Shown one piece after another: positions 45,813-52,349 of a DNA stretch of 64,000 nucleotides (its first letter is position 1; every line of letters begins with the position of its first letter). Source of the stretch: Paraburkholderia hayleyella (lineage in GTDB: Bacteria; Pseudomonadota; Gammaproteobacteria; Burkholderiales; Burkholderiaceae). The notes below the pieces were generated by a model that saw only the letters and a program-made list of their open reading frames with translations, ran no database searches and was not told the origin of the DNA. The DNA lies in contig NZ_QPES01000001.1 of assembly GCF_009455685.1 (NCBI RefSeq), positions 1,736,001 to 1,800,000 of the forward strand, written 5' to 3'. The position numbers and the translations under genes were made by a program.

Positions 45813-46700
45813 GTGAAACGCTTCATTCTGCTTACCCTGGCCGTTCTGGTCACGGGGTTGCTACGCCTGTTGGCGTGGCTGCCGTATCGTGTGGTTGCCC
45901 GTTTCGGCGAGTGGCTCGGCGCCCAGCTGTACCGCCTGCCCAGCACCCGTCGCCGGGTGGTGCAGACCAATCTGAAACTGTGTTTTCCCGATCTGCACGA
46001 CAGTGAACGCGAGCGCCTTGCACAGGCGCACTTTAGCCATGTGATTCGCAGCTATGTCGAGCGTGGGCTGCAATGGTTCGGCAACGCCCGCATGCTGGCG
46101 AATCTGGTGCAAATCGACAGCGCGATTGATCTGGCCGACGCCACGGCCGGGCCGACGATTTTCGTGGGCTTTCATTTTGTCGGGATCGAAGCGGGCTGCA
46201 TGATGTACTCGACGCGCCATCCGGTCGCATCGCTCTATACACCGATGTCTAATGTGCTGCTCAATACCATGGCGCTGCGCCAGCGCGGGCGTTTCGGCAC
46301 CGAGATGATTCCGCGCGGCGATAGCGTGCGCCGCGCGCTGCGGGTATTGCGCAGCGGCAAGCCGGTGATGCTGGCGGCGGATATGGATTTTGGCTTGCGC
46401 GATTCGGTGTTCGTGCCGTTTTTCGGCGTGCCCGCGTGTACGCTGACCTCGGTGTCGCGCCTGGCGAAAGCCGGGAATGCGCGTGTGGTGCCGTTTATCA
46501 CCGAGGTACTGCCTGATTACCAGGGTTACAGGCTGAAGATTTTTGACGCGCTCAGTGATTTTCCTTCAGACGATGTCACCGTCGACGCACGACGTATTAC
46601 GGCCTTTCTTGAAACCGAGGTGCGCCGTATTCCAGCGCAGTACTACTGGGTGCATAAGCGCTTCAAGCACCGGCCCATGGGGGAGCCGGCGGTGTATTGA
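45813..46700 (+). CDS. LpxL/HtrB-type lipid A acyltransferase
   Basis: 295 residues with an N-terminal hydrophobic anchor and the lysophospholipid acyltransferase signature HFVGIEAG near residue 115 (the HX4D/E motif). TEMIPRGDSVRRALRVLRSGKPVMLAADMDFG follows as in lauroyl/palmitoleoyl acyltransferases (core motif AADMDFG). The C-terminal QYYWVHKRFKHRP is typical of HtrB/LpxL. The start is GTG 45813. It adds a secondary acyl chain to lipid A at the inner membrane; acyl specificity is not readable. Confidence 0.87.
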   Translation: MKRFILLTLAVLVTGLLRLLAWLPYRVVARFGEWLGAQLYRLPSTRRRVVQTNLKLCFPDLHDSERERLAQAHFSHVIRSYVERGLQWFGNARMLANLVQIDSAIDLADATAGPTIFVGFHFVGIEAGCMMYSTRHPVASLYTPMSNVLLNTMALRQRGRFGTEMIPRGDSVRRALRVLRSGKPVMLAADMDFGLRDSVFVPFFGVPACTLTSVSRLAKAGNARVVPFITEVLPDYQGYRLKIFDALSDFPSDDVTVDARRITAFLETEVRRIPAQYYWVHKRFKHRPMGEPAVY

Positions 46701-46779
46701 CATTGACTATTTTGACTATTGACGCGCGGGGTGTCTGGCGCCCAGGGTGTGGGCCGCAAGGGGCGCCAGGATGGCGCGA

Positions 46780-47946
46780 TCATGGGATGGCGAGTTGGGC
46801 GGCTTCGTCGCTATAGCCGTAATTCGCGCGAAATTCCTCGCCTTGTTTTACCGGCTGCGCCGTGAAATAGCAGGGCAGCATGAGGGACGTGCCATTTTCC
46901 AGTTTGAGGCGCACGCCGTAAATTTCGCTGTTATAGCCGCTTTCGGCCTGAACCCTCTGGCCGGCCAGATTCTTTGTAAAAATCGAATTCACCCGCGAAA
47001 TAATGCCGTTGCCAACGATTTCCGTGAATTCGCTGGCGGCTTCAGGCGGGTTTTTGTCCTTGCATGAAAAACTAAAACTACGCGACTGGACGCACCACAT
47101 GTTGTCGCGCCGGATCAGATAACCGGTATAGGCGCCGATTAGTTCATGCGCGGCAAAGTCTCGCGCCGCAAAGACGCCGTTTTGCCCTGCCAGGCTGAGC
47201 GGATCGCTGGAGCGCAAATCGCTGGGTGTCAGCATCCGGCAAACCAGGCTGGCTGTGCAGAGCGTTTGGCGTTCGGGCTCGGACGTGGCCTCGTCAAACA
47301 GACGGTGCAAATGAGCGAGCGCTGCTGACGTGAGGTACCGGGTGGGCAGGGTGCCGGCATCGATCCCGATGACCTTGAGCGGCGCACCATTCAGGGTGCG
47401 CAGCGGATAACGCCGATTAATTTCGGGGTGATATTTTTGCGCTAGCGCCAGCACATAGTTTTCCAGGCGGGTGAAATCAATGCGGCTAATGCAGCCCATC
47501 ATTTCGAGGCGGGAAAAATGCTGGCTTAATGCCGTTCGCAAGGGTTCAGGCAATGCCGCAATACGCGCTAACGCATCATCGTGCTGCCGAATCGAGACAT
47601 CTTTTTCGTAATGAATAATGTGGTGCGCGGCGAGTTGCTGCAAGGCAGCATCGTCCAGGAGATCGAGCGAGACCCGGTTGATCTGGCCCAGCCATTCGAA
47701 AATATGCCAGGGCGAGAAGAGGGGCAATGAACGGGGAGCCGCCGGCGTGCCTGGGGCGGTGGAGGCGACCAGGGCGGAAAAATCAGCCAGATGTTGCGCG
47801 GCTTGCACCAGCGCGGGATCGCCCCCCTGGGCCAGTTGCATGGCCTGTTGCTGTGCCGCTTGCAGGCTGGCGAGCGTTTTTTGGCTCAGCCTGTCGAGAG
47901 CCGTGTCGGACTGGCCGGGCTGGGGGGGATGGTGTGGCGCGTTCAT
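46780..47946 (-). CDS. SET-domain-like protein
   Basis: 388 residues. The N-terminal 230 have no recognised domain. From about residue 245 a SET-methyltransferase-like pattern appears: GQNGVFAARDFAAHELIGAY (the usual G-x-G-V-F-A...G-x-x-I-x-x-Y start), then GNGIISRVNSIFTKN and YNSEIYGVRL in place of the NHS region. The end, TAQPVKQGEEFRANYGYSDEA, is close to the GEEL-x-x-DYGY end of SET domains. Bacterial SET proteins include effectors acting on host histones. No secretion signal is seen. ATG 47946 was chosen; an upstream in-frame Met is possible. The NHSC motif is degenerate, so activity is uncertain. Confidence 0.6.
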   Translation of the reverse strand: MNAPHHPPQPGQSDTALDRLSQKTLASLQAAQQQAMQLAQGGDPALVQAAQHLADFSALVASTAPGTPAAPRSLPLFSPWHIFEWLGQINRVSLDLLDDAALQQLAAHHIIHYEKDVSIRQHDDALARIAALPEPLRTALSQHFSRLEMMGCISRIDFTRLENYVLALAQKYHPEINRRYPLRTLNGAPLKVIGIDAGTLPTRYLTSAALAHLHRLFDEATSEPERQTLCTASLVCRMLTPSDLRSSDPLSLAGQNGVFAARDFAAHELIGAYTGYLIRRDNMWCVQSRSFSFSCKDKNPPEAASEFTEIVGNGIISRVNSIFTKNLAGQRVQAESGYNSEIYGVRLKLENGTSLMLPCYFTAQPVKQGEEFRANYGYSDEAAQLAIP

Positions 47947-48234
47947 CTGGAAGTATCCGTGGACGTGAGACAAGGAAACAGGGCAGAGCGGATTGGCATG
48001 AGGCATAAACGGCGTGCTTTTGCCCTGGGTATTAAGTAGCACGCGAATGGAGCGGGTTCCACGTGCCGGCGAAAATATTTGTAGCGCTGCGCCCTGTTTT
48101 CAGCGGTTTTCAGTGCCACCCGTGAGGCAAAAACATGTGCCTTGCCCAGTGCGTTGTCGTCACGAATAAAACGATAGGTTTCAATGGGTTGAGTGATCTG
48201 CCCCAGTGTTGTCAACAGTTCTTTCAACATAAGC

Positions 48235-48553
48235 TGGGGATAACTTTGAGGCACGTCGTACAAGGGCTCTCAATCTTTGTTCCGTTTTGCCTTTTCGGCG
48301 GCATTCCATGGCATGTCTGCCTGAAACACCAGAAGCAGCGTGCCCATCGCCCTGTTTTGCACCTTTGCCCGAAAGTGTCGTTGGCTCAAGGGCTTACCCC
48401 GTTTGTCCGGTACTTTTCAACAAGCTCATTCACATGATCTGTGGATAACGCATCGCGCCTGGCCGCGCTCAGTGCCGCACGTTAAGCCATGACAGGGCGG
48501 GCTCGGGCTGAACCCGAGTTATCCCCAGTTTTTGTTGATAAAGCTGTGGACAA
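48235..48553. promoter_or_regulatory. cluster of DnaA-box-like 9-mers
   Basis: The gene-free stretch 47947-48673 contains four near-matches to the DnaA box within 320 bases. They are TGGGGATAA at 48235-48243, TGTGGATAA at 48440-48448 (an exact reverse TTATCCACA), TTATCCCCA at 48519-48527 and TGTGGACAA at 48545-48553 (reverse of TTGTCCACA, also a consensus form). No dnaA, dnaN, gyrB, rep or par gene is nearby. Short ORFs in the stretch show no motif. Confidence 0.5.
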
Positions 48554-48673
48554 ATCCCCCTGTGATAAACAGCTCCGCCACATAAGGCTTTCTGGGCGGA
48601 GTGTGGGGAAAATTCTTTTTTCCTGCACGATACGCCCTCAAACATCCATTTCCCCATGTTTCTCCACGGCACG

Positions 48674-50428
48674 TTAGAACTGCGCCGTTGCCTGTACTCC
48701 CACCGTCACACGCGCAGTCGGGAAGCCGCTGGGTTTGTAGACGGGCGTCCCGATGAACAGGTCATAGGAGAGACCAGCAAAGCGTGCAGGCAGAGCACCG
48801 CGGATGCCGATCACCGCGCCCGCCAGTTGTGTCCCGGCCAGAAACGTCGTGTTTGGCCCGAACACGCGCCCGTAGTCGATCCCCGCGTACAGCGCCTGTC
48901 TGGTCTGGCCGATCGGCCACTGCAGCTCGTTGCGCCAGTAGAAGCCTTTTTCTGCCGCCAGCATGGTTTCACCGTCGAAACCGCGCACCGTGTAGCGGCT
49001 GCCGATAGTCAGGTCGTCCAGATAGAACAGTGTGTCGTTGGTGAACTGCGCGTGAACGGTCGTGACATAGCGGAAGTTTTGGCTGGCGACGGCGAATGGC
49101 ATCGACAGGTTCGCATCGAGCACCGCCATGTGGTAACGGTAGGTCGGACCCTCGGAGTACGGGTCAGGCGTTGCGCCCAGGCCGCCGATCCCTTGACGGT
49201 ATGCAAGCGTGCCGTCGAACTGCGATGCGCCAAAGTAATGCCGGTCGGTCAGGCCTGCTTCGATGAACGTGTTGTTGCGCTTCTGTTGCGGGATGTGCGT
49301 GTCGTCAATGAAGCTGTCGCCGAAGCGCTTCGATAGCTGGAACTCCACGCCCAATACATCGTTCCTGCTGCGGCTTAGTACACGTGCGAGCCTGAGTGCG
49401 ACTGTCTGCGAGTTGCCGCTGGACACGAACGTCTGGTTCACGCCGGCAATGTTCTGGTAATACGTGTTCGTGTTGCCGGACAGCGTGGCCGTCCAGTAAC
49501 CCCACGGCACGGAGTACGAACCGTTGAAGCCGTGCGAGCCGAGCGACTTGTTGCCGAACGACAGGTCCTGATTTGCGCCGACCGTGAATATGTCGTTGAG
49601 TCCCAGCGGATTGTCGATGCCGAGGCTCACGTTGCCCTGCCATTTGCCGGTGGCGTCCGTGCCTGAGTTATCGACGGATGCGACGAAACTCCAGGGCTTC
49701 GCGCGCTTCACGCTCACGACGACATCGCTCTCGCCGGGGGTGTCGGTCGGCTCGATCTTCATGTCCACGTCCTGCGATGCGACACGCTTCATCTGCTCCA
49801 GCCCCTGCTCGAGGTCGCGCAGGTCCAGCAGATCGCCGTCGCTTACCGGGAATGCGGATTTCAGGGTGCCGCGCGTGGCAGGGTCGGCAAAGCGGAGCTG
49901 GTGCACGACGCCAGGAACGAGCACGAATGCCAGCGTGCCGCTGGACAGGTCCTGCTGCGGGATGAGTACCCGCGTCGTGACATAGCCACGGCTCAGGATT
50001 GCCTGCTGCAGCCCTTTGGTGAGCGTGTCGATGCCGGACTTTCCAACGCATTGGCCCACGTAGTGATCGAGCCATTCACGTGCGAAGGCGAACGGGTCCA
50101 GTGATAGGGTTGAGGCTCCTTTAGTGCGTACAGCATCGGGCAGCGTTGTCGGGACGTCGAGCGCGAACTTGCCGATACGGAAGCATGGTGTTTCGACCGG
50201 CAATAGTGGATAGCCCTCGAATGTAGGGAGAGTCGAACGCACAGCGGGCGCCTGCATGATTGCGTCGCGCTGCTGTGCATCGCGTTGTTGCTGAATTTGC
50301 TGGTTCTGCTCGGCGTTGGCCCGTGCGGCGGCGGCTTCATCGGCTGGCGTCGGAGCGTGCTGGGCGTTCGACGCGAGTGATACCAGGGTTGTGAGTGGTA
50401 GTGCTGCCAGCCTTTTTCGGATTTTCAT
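48674..50428 (-). CDS. TpsB/CdiB-type outer-membrane transporter (ShlB/FhaC family)
   Basis: 584 residues. A signal peptide of about 22 residues is followed by a Gln/Ala-rich helix (EQNQQIQQQRDAQQRDA), two POTRA-like domains (ETPCFRIGKFALD onwards, and LVPGVVHQLRF) and a 16-stranded barrel from about 215. SRYTVRGFDGE near residue 480 contains the VRGF lid-loop motif of the Omp85/TpsB family. It ends VGVQATAQF, an aromatic C-terminal strand. It translocates TPS-domain exoproteins, in CDI systems CdiA. No full-length tpsA/cdiA adjoins it: upstream lie only decayed xre, symE and toxin-immunity cassettes. The four exoproteins at 28-39.6 kb are its nearest possible clients. Confidence 0.88.
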   Translation of the reverse strand: MKIRKRLAALPLTTLVSLASNAQHAPTPADEAAAARANAEQNQQIQQQRDAQQRDAIMQAPAVRSTLPTFEGYPLLPVETPCFRIGKFALDVPTTLPDAVRTKGASTLSLDPFAFAREWLDHYVGQCVGKSGIDTLTKGLQQAILSRGYVTTRVLIPQQDLSSGTLAFVLVPGVVHQLRFADPATRGTLKSAFPVSDGDLLDLRDLEQGLEQMKRVASQDVDMKIEPTDTPGESDVVVSVKRAKPWSFVASVDNSGTDATGKWQGNVSLGIDNPLGLNDIFTVGANQDLSFGNKSLGSHGFNGSYSVPWGYWTATLSGNTNTYYQNIAGVNQTFVSSGNSQTVALRLARVLSRSRNDVLGVEFQLSKRFGDSFIDDTHIPQQKRNNTFIEAGLTDRHYFGASQFDGTLAYRQGIGGLGATPDPYSEGPTYRYHMAVLDANLSMPFAVASQNFRYVTTVHAQFTNDTLFYLDDLTIGSRYTVRGFDGETMLAAEKGFYWRNELQWPIGQTRQALYAGIDYGRVFGPNTTFLAGTQLAGAVIGIRGALPARFAGLSYDLFIGTPVYKPSGFPTARVTVGVQATAQF

Positions 50429-50607
50429 AGCTATTTCAAACCTTGATTCTGCTCGTCGCGCGACGATGCAAGCGAGGGAAAGCGACAGCCGCGCTTAATG
50501 TTTTTCGGGATTTAGCGTTGATTGCGGAGGCTAACGACGATGAGCCTACGTAGTTCAATCACTAGTATGGAACCGATCGTTATCCTGAAGACAAATAGTA
50601 TTCTGTC

Positions 50608-50832
50608 GTGGCTTCTCAAACGCTACTTTTTGAAGGGAATGAACGTGGTCTGGATGAGCGGCTCAAGCTTTGGTTCGAGGCCGTTTCCGTTTCCAAACTC
50701 GATTCCAGGGAGCGTGAAGCCATTGAAACCGTGATCGCCAGTGTTCTCCATATGCATGACGTTAAGCGCTGGACTCAACGGGTTCTGCTCACGCCAGAAT
50801 TTGAACCCGATGTGAAGCGGCGAGGCCGCTAG
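50608..50832 (+). pseudogene. C-terminal remnant of an XRE-type regulator
   Basis: Codons for ERLKLWFEAVSVSKLDSREREAIETVIASVLHMHDVKRW resemble the C-terminal helix region of small XRE regulators that precede symE in related genomes (recall, not searched). In this window the same position relative to symE is held by the intact XRE gene at 58606. The HTH part is missing. The preceding stretch 50429-50607 shows no gene. Confidence 0.55.
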
Positions 50833-50865
50833 GGCAGGGGGATAAAAATGATGCTGTAAACGAAG

Positions 50866-50899
50866 CGCGGGCGGTGAGTGCTGAAACACTCACCGCCCG
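50866..50899 (+). promoter_or_regulatory. hairpin leader of the symE pseudogene
   Basis: Perfect 14-bp inverted repeat: GCGGGCGGTGAGTG (50866-50879) with CACTCACCGCCCGC (50886-50899) and a 6-base loop. It lies 33 bases before the symE start. A related leader, flanked by the same TGTAAACGAAGCGCGG word, occurs at 59037-59071 before the intact symE. Confidence 0.7.
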
Positions 50900-50932
50900 C
50901 TAACCACAACCAGCTCAAGACAGGAGCTCGCC

Positions 50933-51166
50933 ATGGCTGATGCCGATCTTAAACCACGCCCCCATCATCCTGAACGCAGCGTCACGATTCAGCAGTCGCG
51001 GCGCTATCGCCAGTGGCGCGGGCCAACGGCGGGTTCCCGCAAAGAACCGCCGCTTTACCCGTAGCTCAAGCTCTCGGGCCGATGGCTCGAACAGGCAGGG
51101 TTCGAACCATATCAACGCGTAAGGATCGAAGTGCAGCACGGCAGGCTTGCCATTACGCCCGCTTGA
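50933..51166 (+). pseudogene. SymE-family toxin gene with an internal amber codon
   Basis: From ATG 50933 the codons give MADADLKPRPHHPERSVTI, matching the intact homologue at 59104 (MADANLKALHAHPERHATV). At codon 44 (51062-51064) a TAG replaces the position where the homologue has Trp (FFPWLRIAGMWLEQAGF). After it the frame continues LKLSGRWLEQAGFEPYQRV to VQHGRLAITPA and a TGA at 51164. One base, TGG to TAG, is enough to explain the loss. A hairpin (51179-51208) follows as terminator. Confidence 0.8.
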
Positions 51167-51178
51167 ACAACGCCACAG

Positions 51179-51208
51179 GCACCGAACTTGGCAGTGCCGG
51201 TTCGGTGC
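51179..51208. terminator. hairpin between symE pseudogene and opposing membrane-protein gene
   Basis: Stem GCACCGAAC (51179-51187) with GTTCGGTGC (51200-51208), inner GGCA/TGCC pairing. It abuts the stop of the minus-strand gene at 51209. The same geometry recurs at 59345-59382. Confidence 0.65.
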
Positions 51209-51472
51209 TCAAGGAAACATAAAAACCCATTGCGACCTCAGCAGATTCAGTAACGCCGAGAACACAAAGCCGATAGCGGCACACAGTAAAAAACTTAATG
51301 CCGGTTCGTTATATGCCAACCAGGCAGTCAGCGCCATACCAAGGAATAACGTCGATTTTAGCCAGTAAAAAATCCTTGCCCGCCTCAACTTCAGATCGCC
51401 CCTGCCGAATAAGAACCAGGTAATAACAAGGGATGCAAGCGAGATCACTACTATCCCGCCACCTAGAGTCAT
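51209..51472 (-). CDS. small membrane protein, candidate orphan immunity protein
   Basis: 87 residues with about three hydrophobic segments (GIVVISLASLVITWFLFG, TLFLGMALTAWLAY, LSFLLCAAIGFVFSALL). No family recognised. Its place, convergent with a symE gene and hairpin, is where the CdiI-like proteins at 51646 and 59384 lie in their cassettes, so it may be an immunity protein whose toxin partner is lost. Sequence similarity to those proteins is not evident. Confidence 0.5.
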   Translation of the reverse strand: MTLGGGIVVISLASLVITWFLFGRGDLKLRRARIFYWLKSTLFLGMALTAWLAYNEPALSFLLCAAIGFVFSALLNLLRSQWVFMFP

Positions 51473-51500
51473 TGGCCATTCCCCTTGAATCTATTCATCA

Positions 51501-51599
51501 TGGCTCGAACAGGCAGGGTTCGAACCATATCAACGCGTAAGGATCGAAGCCCAGCCCAGCCCAGCCCAGCACGGCAGGCTCGTCATTACGCTCGCTTGA
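51501..51599 (+). pseudogene. C-terminal remnant of a second symE with 5-bp repeat growth
   Basis: Codons from 51501 give WLEQAGFEPYQRVRIE, identical to the symE pseudogene at 50933. Then an insertion coding AQPSPA appears, made of CCCAG units repeated four times, and then QHGRLVITLA and TGA (51597). The 15 added bases keep the frame. The N-terminal half is absent. Confidence 0.75.
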
Positions 51600-51645
51600 A
51601 CGTCCCATGCCCAGCGAGCCTAACAATCGTCGGATTCGCTGTTTG

Positions 51646-51879
51646 CTAGGTTCTGCGCAGCTTTGCCCAGGCAAATACCGTAAAAACGAGCGATAGCAGC
51701 GTTCCGCGCACAAACACGCTTTTAAAATCCATTAACTTCATTAGTTCAATGATGCTCAACTTCTCGTAACACCCTTCTATAAAAGCACAGCTAACGGTAA
51801 GACCGATAGCCCATGCAACAGCTACCATTGCCCAGAAAATCACCAGGCTGGATATAAAAAATATCGGAAGTCTTCTCAT
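51646..51879 (-). CDS. CdiI-like small membrane immunity protein
   Basis: 77 residues, two membrane segments (FFISSLVIFWAMVAVAWAIGL and GTLLSLVFTVFAWAKL). It is a clear paralogue of the protein at 59384: both have GLT-x-x-C-x-F-x-x-GC, LSI, then KSVF-x-RGTLL. Its ATG overlaps the stop of the CdiA-CT remnant at 51876 in an ATGA, the arrangement expected of a toxin-immunity pair. Membrane immunity proteins usually guard against pore-forming or inner-membrane-acting toxins. Confidence 0.65.
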   Translation of the reverse strand: MRRLPIFFISSLVIFWAMVAVAWAIGLTVSCAFIEGCYEKLSIIELMKLMDFKSVFVRGTLLSLVFTVFAWAKLRRT

Positions 51880-52127
51880 TTCTTGCTCGGCACCACAAGC
51901 TTCACGGTGTCATATGTTTTATTAAACACTTCTTGTCCAAGACTACCGATTCCTGTCCCGAAGATGACGGGAAGATTGTTTGGATTTAGCAAGTTCCAGC
52001 CGCTGCTGGACCATGTGTTCGTGGCGACCCAATTCTGACCGTTATTAATCGTTGGTCTCGCGGCGTTGTTAAGACTAGATTCACCAAATTTACCAACGCC
52101 GTAGCCCAGACTGGATAAACCAAACTT
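51876..52127 (-). pseudogene. orphan CdiA C-terminal remnant (CT2)
   Basis: Only the last 80 or so codons of a CdiA-CT-like ORF: GLSSLGYGVGKFGESSLNN, RPTINNGQNWV, TWSSSGWNLLNPNN, ending VKLVVPSKK and TGA (51876-51878). It aligns with the ends of CT1 (52346) and CT3 (59614), sharing GY-x-x-GK, PTINN, WS-x-SGWNL-x-x-PN. It has no start codon of its own; its 5' end is cut directly after the stop of the immunity gene at 52134. Confidence 0.7.
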
Positions 52128-52133
52128 ATTCTC

Positions 52134-52349
52134 TCAGGAGCGGTGAATATTTAACCATGCAATAAATGTATATGAAGCTGATATAACCAGGGTCAATTTT
52201 GCAATTGTTTTTATATCATTCCAGCCAAGAGAATAATAAAATCCATTAAAGTAAGAATATAAAGTAATGCCAATGCACCACATCAAAAAACAGGCGACTG
52301 ACCAAATTAAGAGTGCGAGCAAAAATATTCGAATAAGCCGCGAGGTCAT
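52134..52349 (-). CDS. CdiI-like small membrane immunity protein
   Basis: 71 residues with two membrane segments (IFLLALLIWSVACFLMWCIGI and LTLVISASYTFIAWL). Topology and the GITL...FIAWL frame resemble the immunity proteins at 51646 and 59384, though identity is low. The ATG overlaps the stop of the CT1 ORF (52346-52348) in an ATGA. It is the presumed partner of CT1. Confidence 0.62.
   Translation of the reverse strand: MTSRLIRIFLLALLIWSVACFLMWCIGITLYSYFNGFYYSLGWNDIKTIAKLTLVISASYTFIAWLNIHRS

Noticed and set aside
47943..48437. Short ORFs in the gap between the SET-like gene and tpsB
   Set aside because: They lack ribosome sites, hydrophobic or domain patterns and overlap the DnaA-box cluster.
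51082..51100. GGGTTCGAACC resembling a tRNA T-arm (also near 51517)
   Set aside because: It codes for AGFEP in the symE copies. No acceptor, D or anticodon arm can be folded around it.
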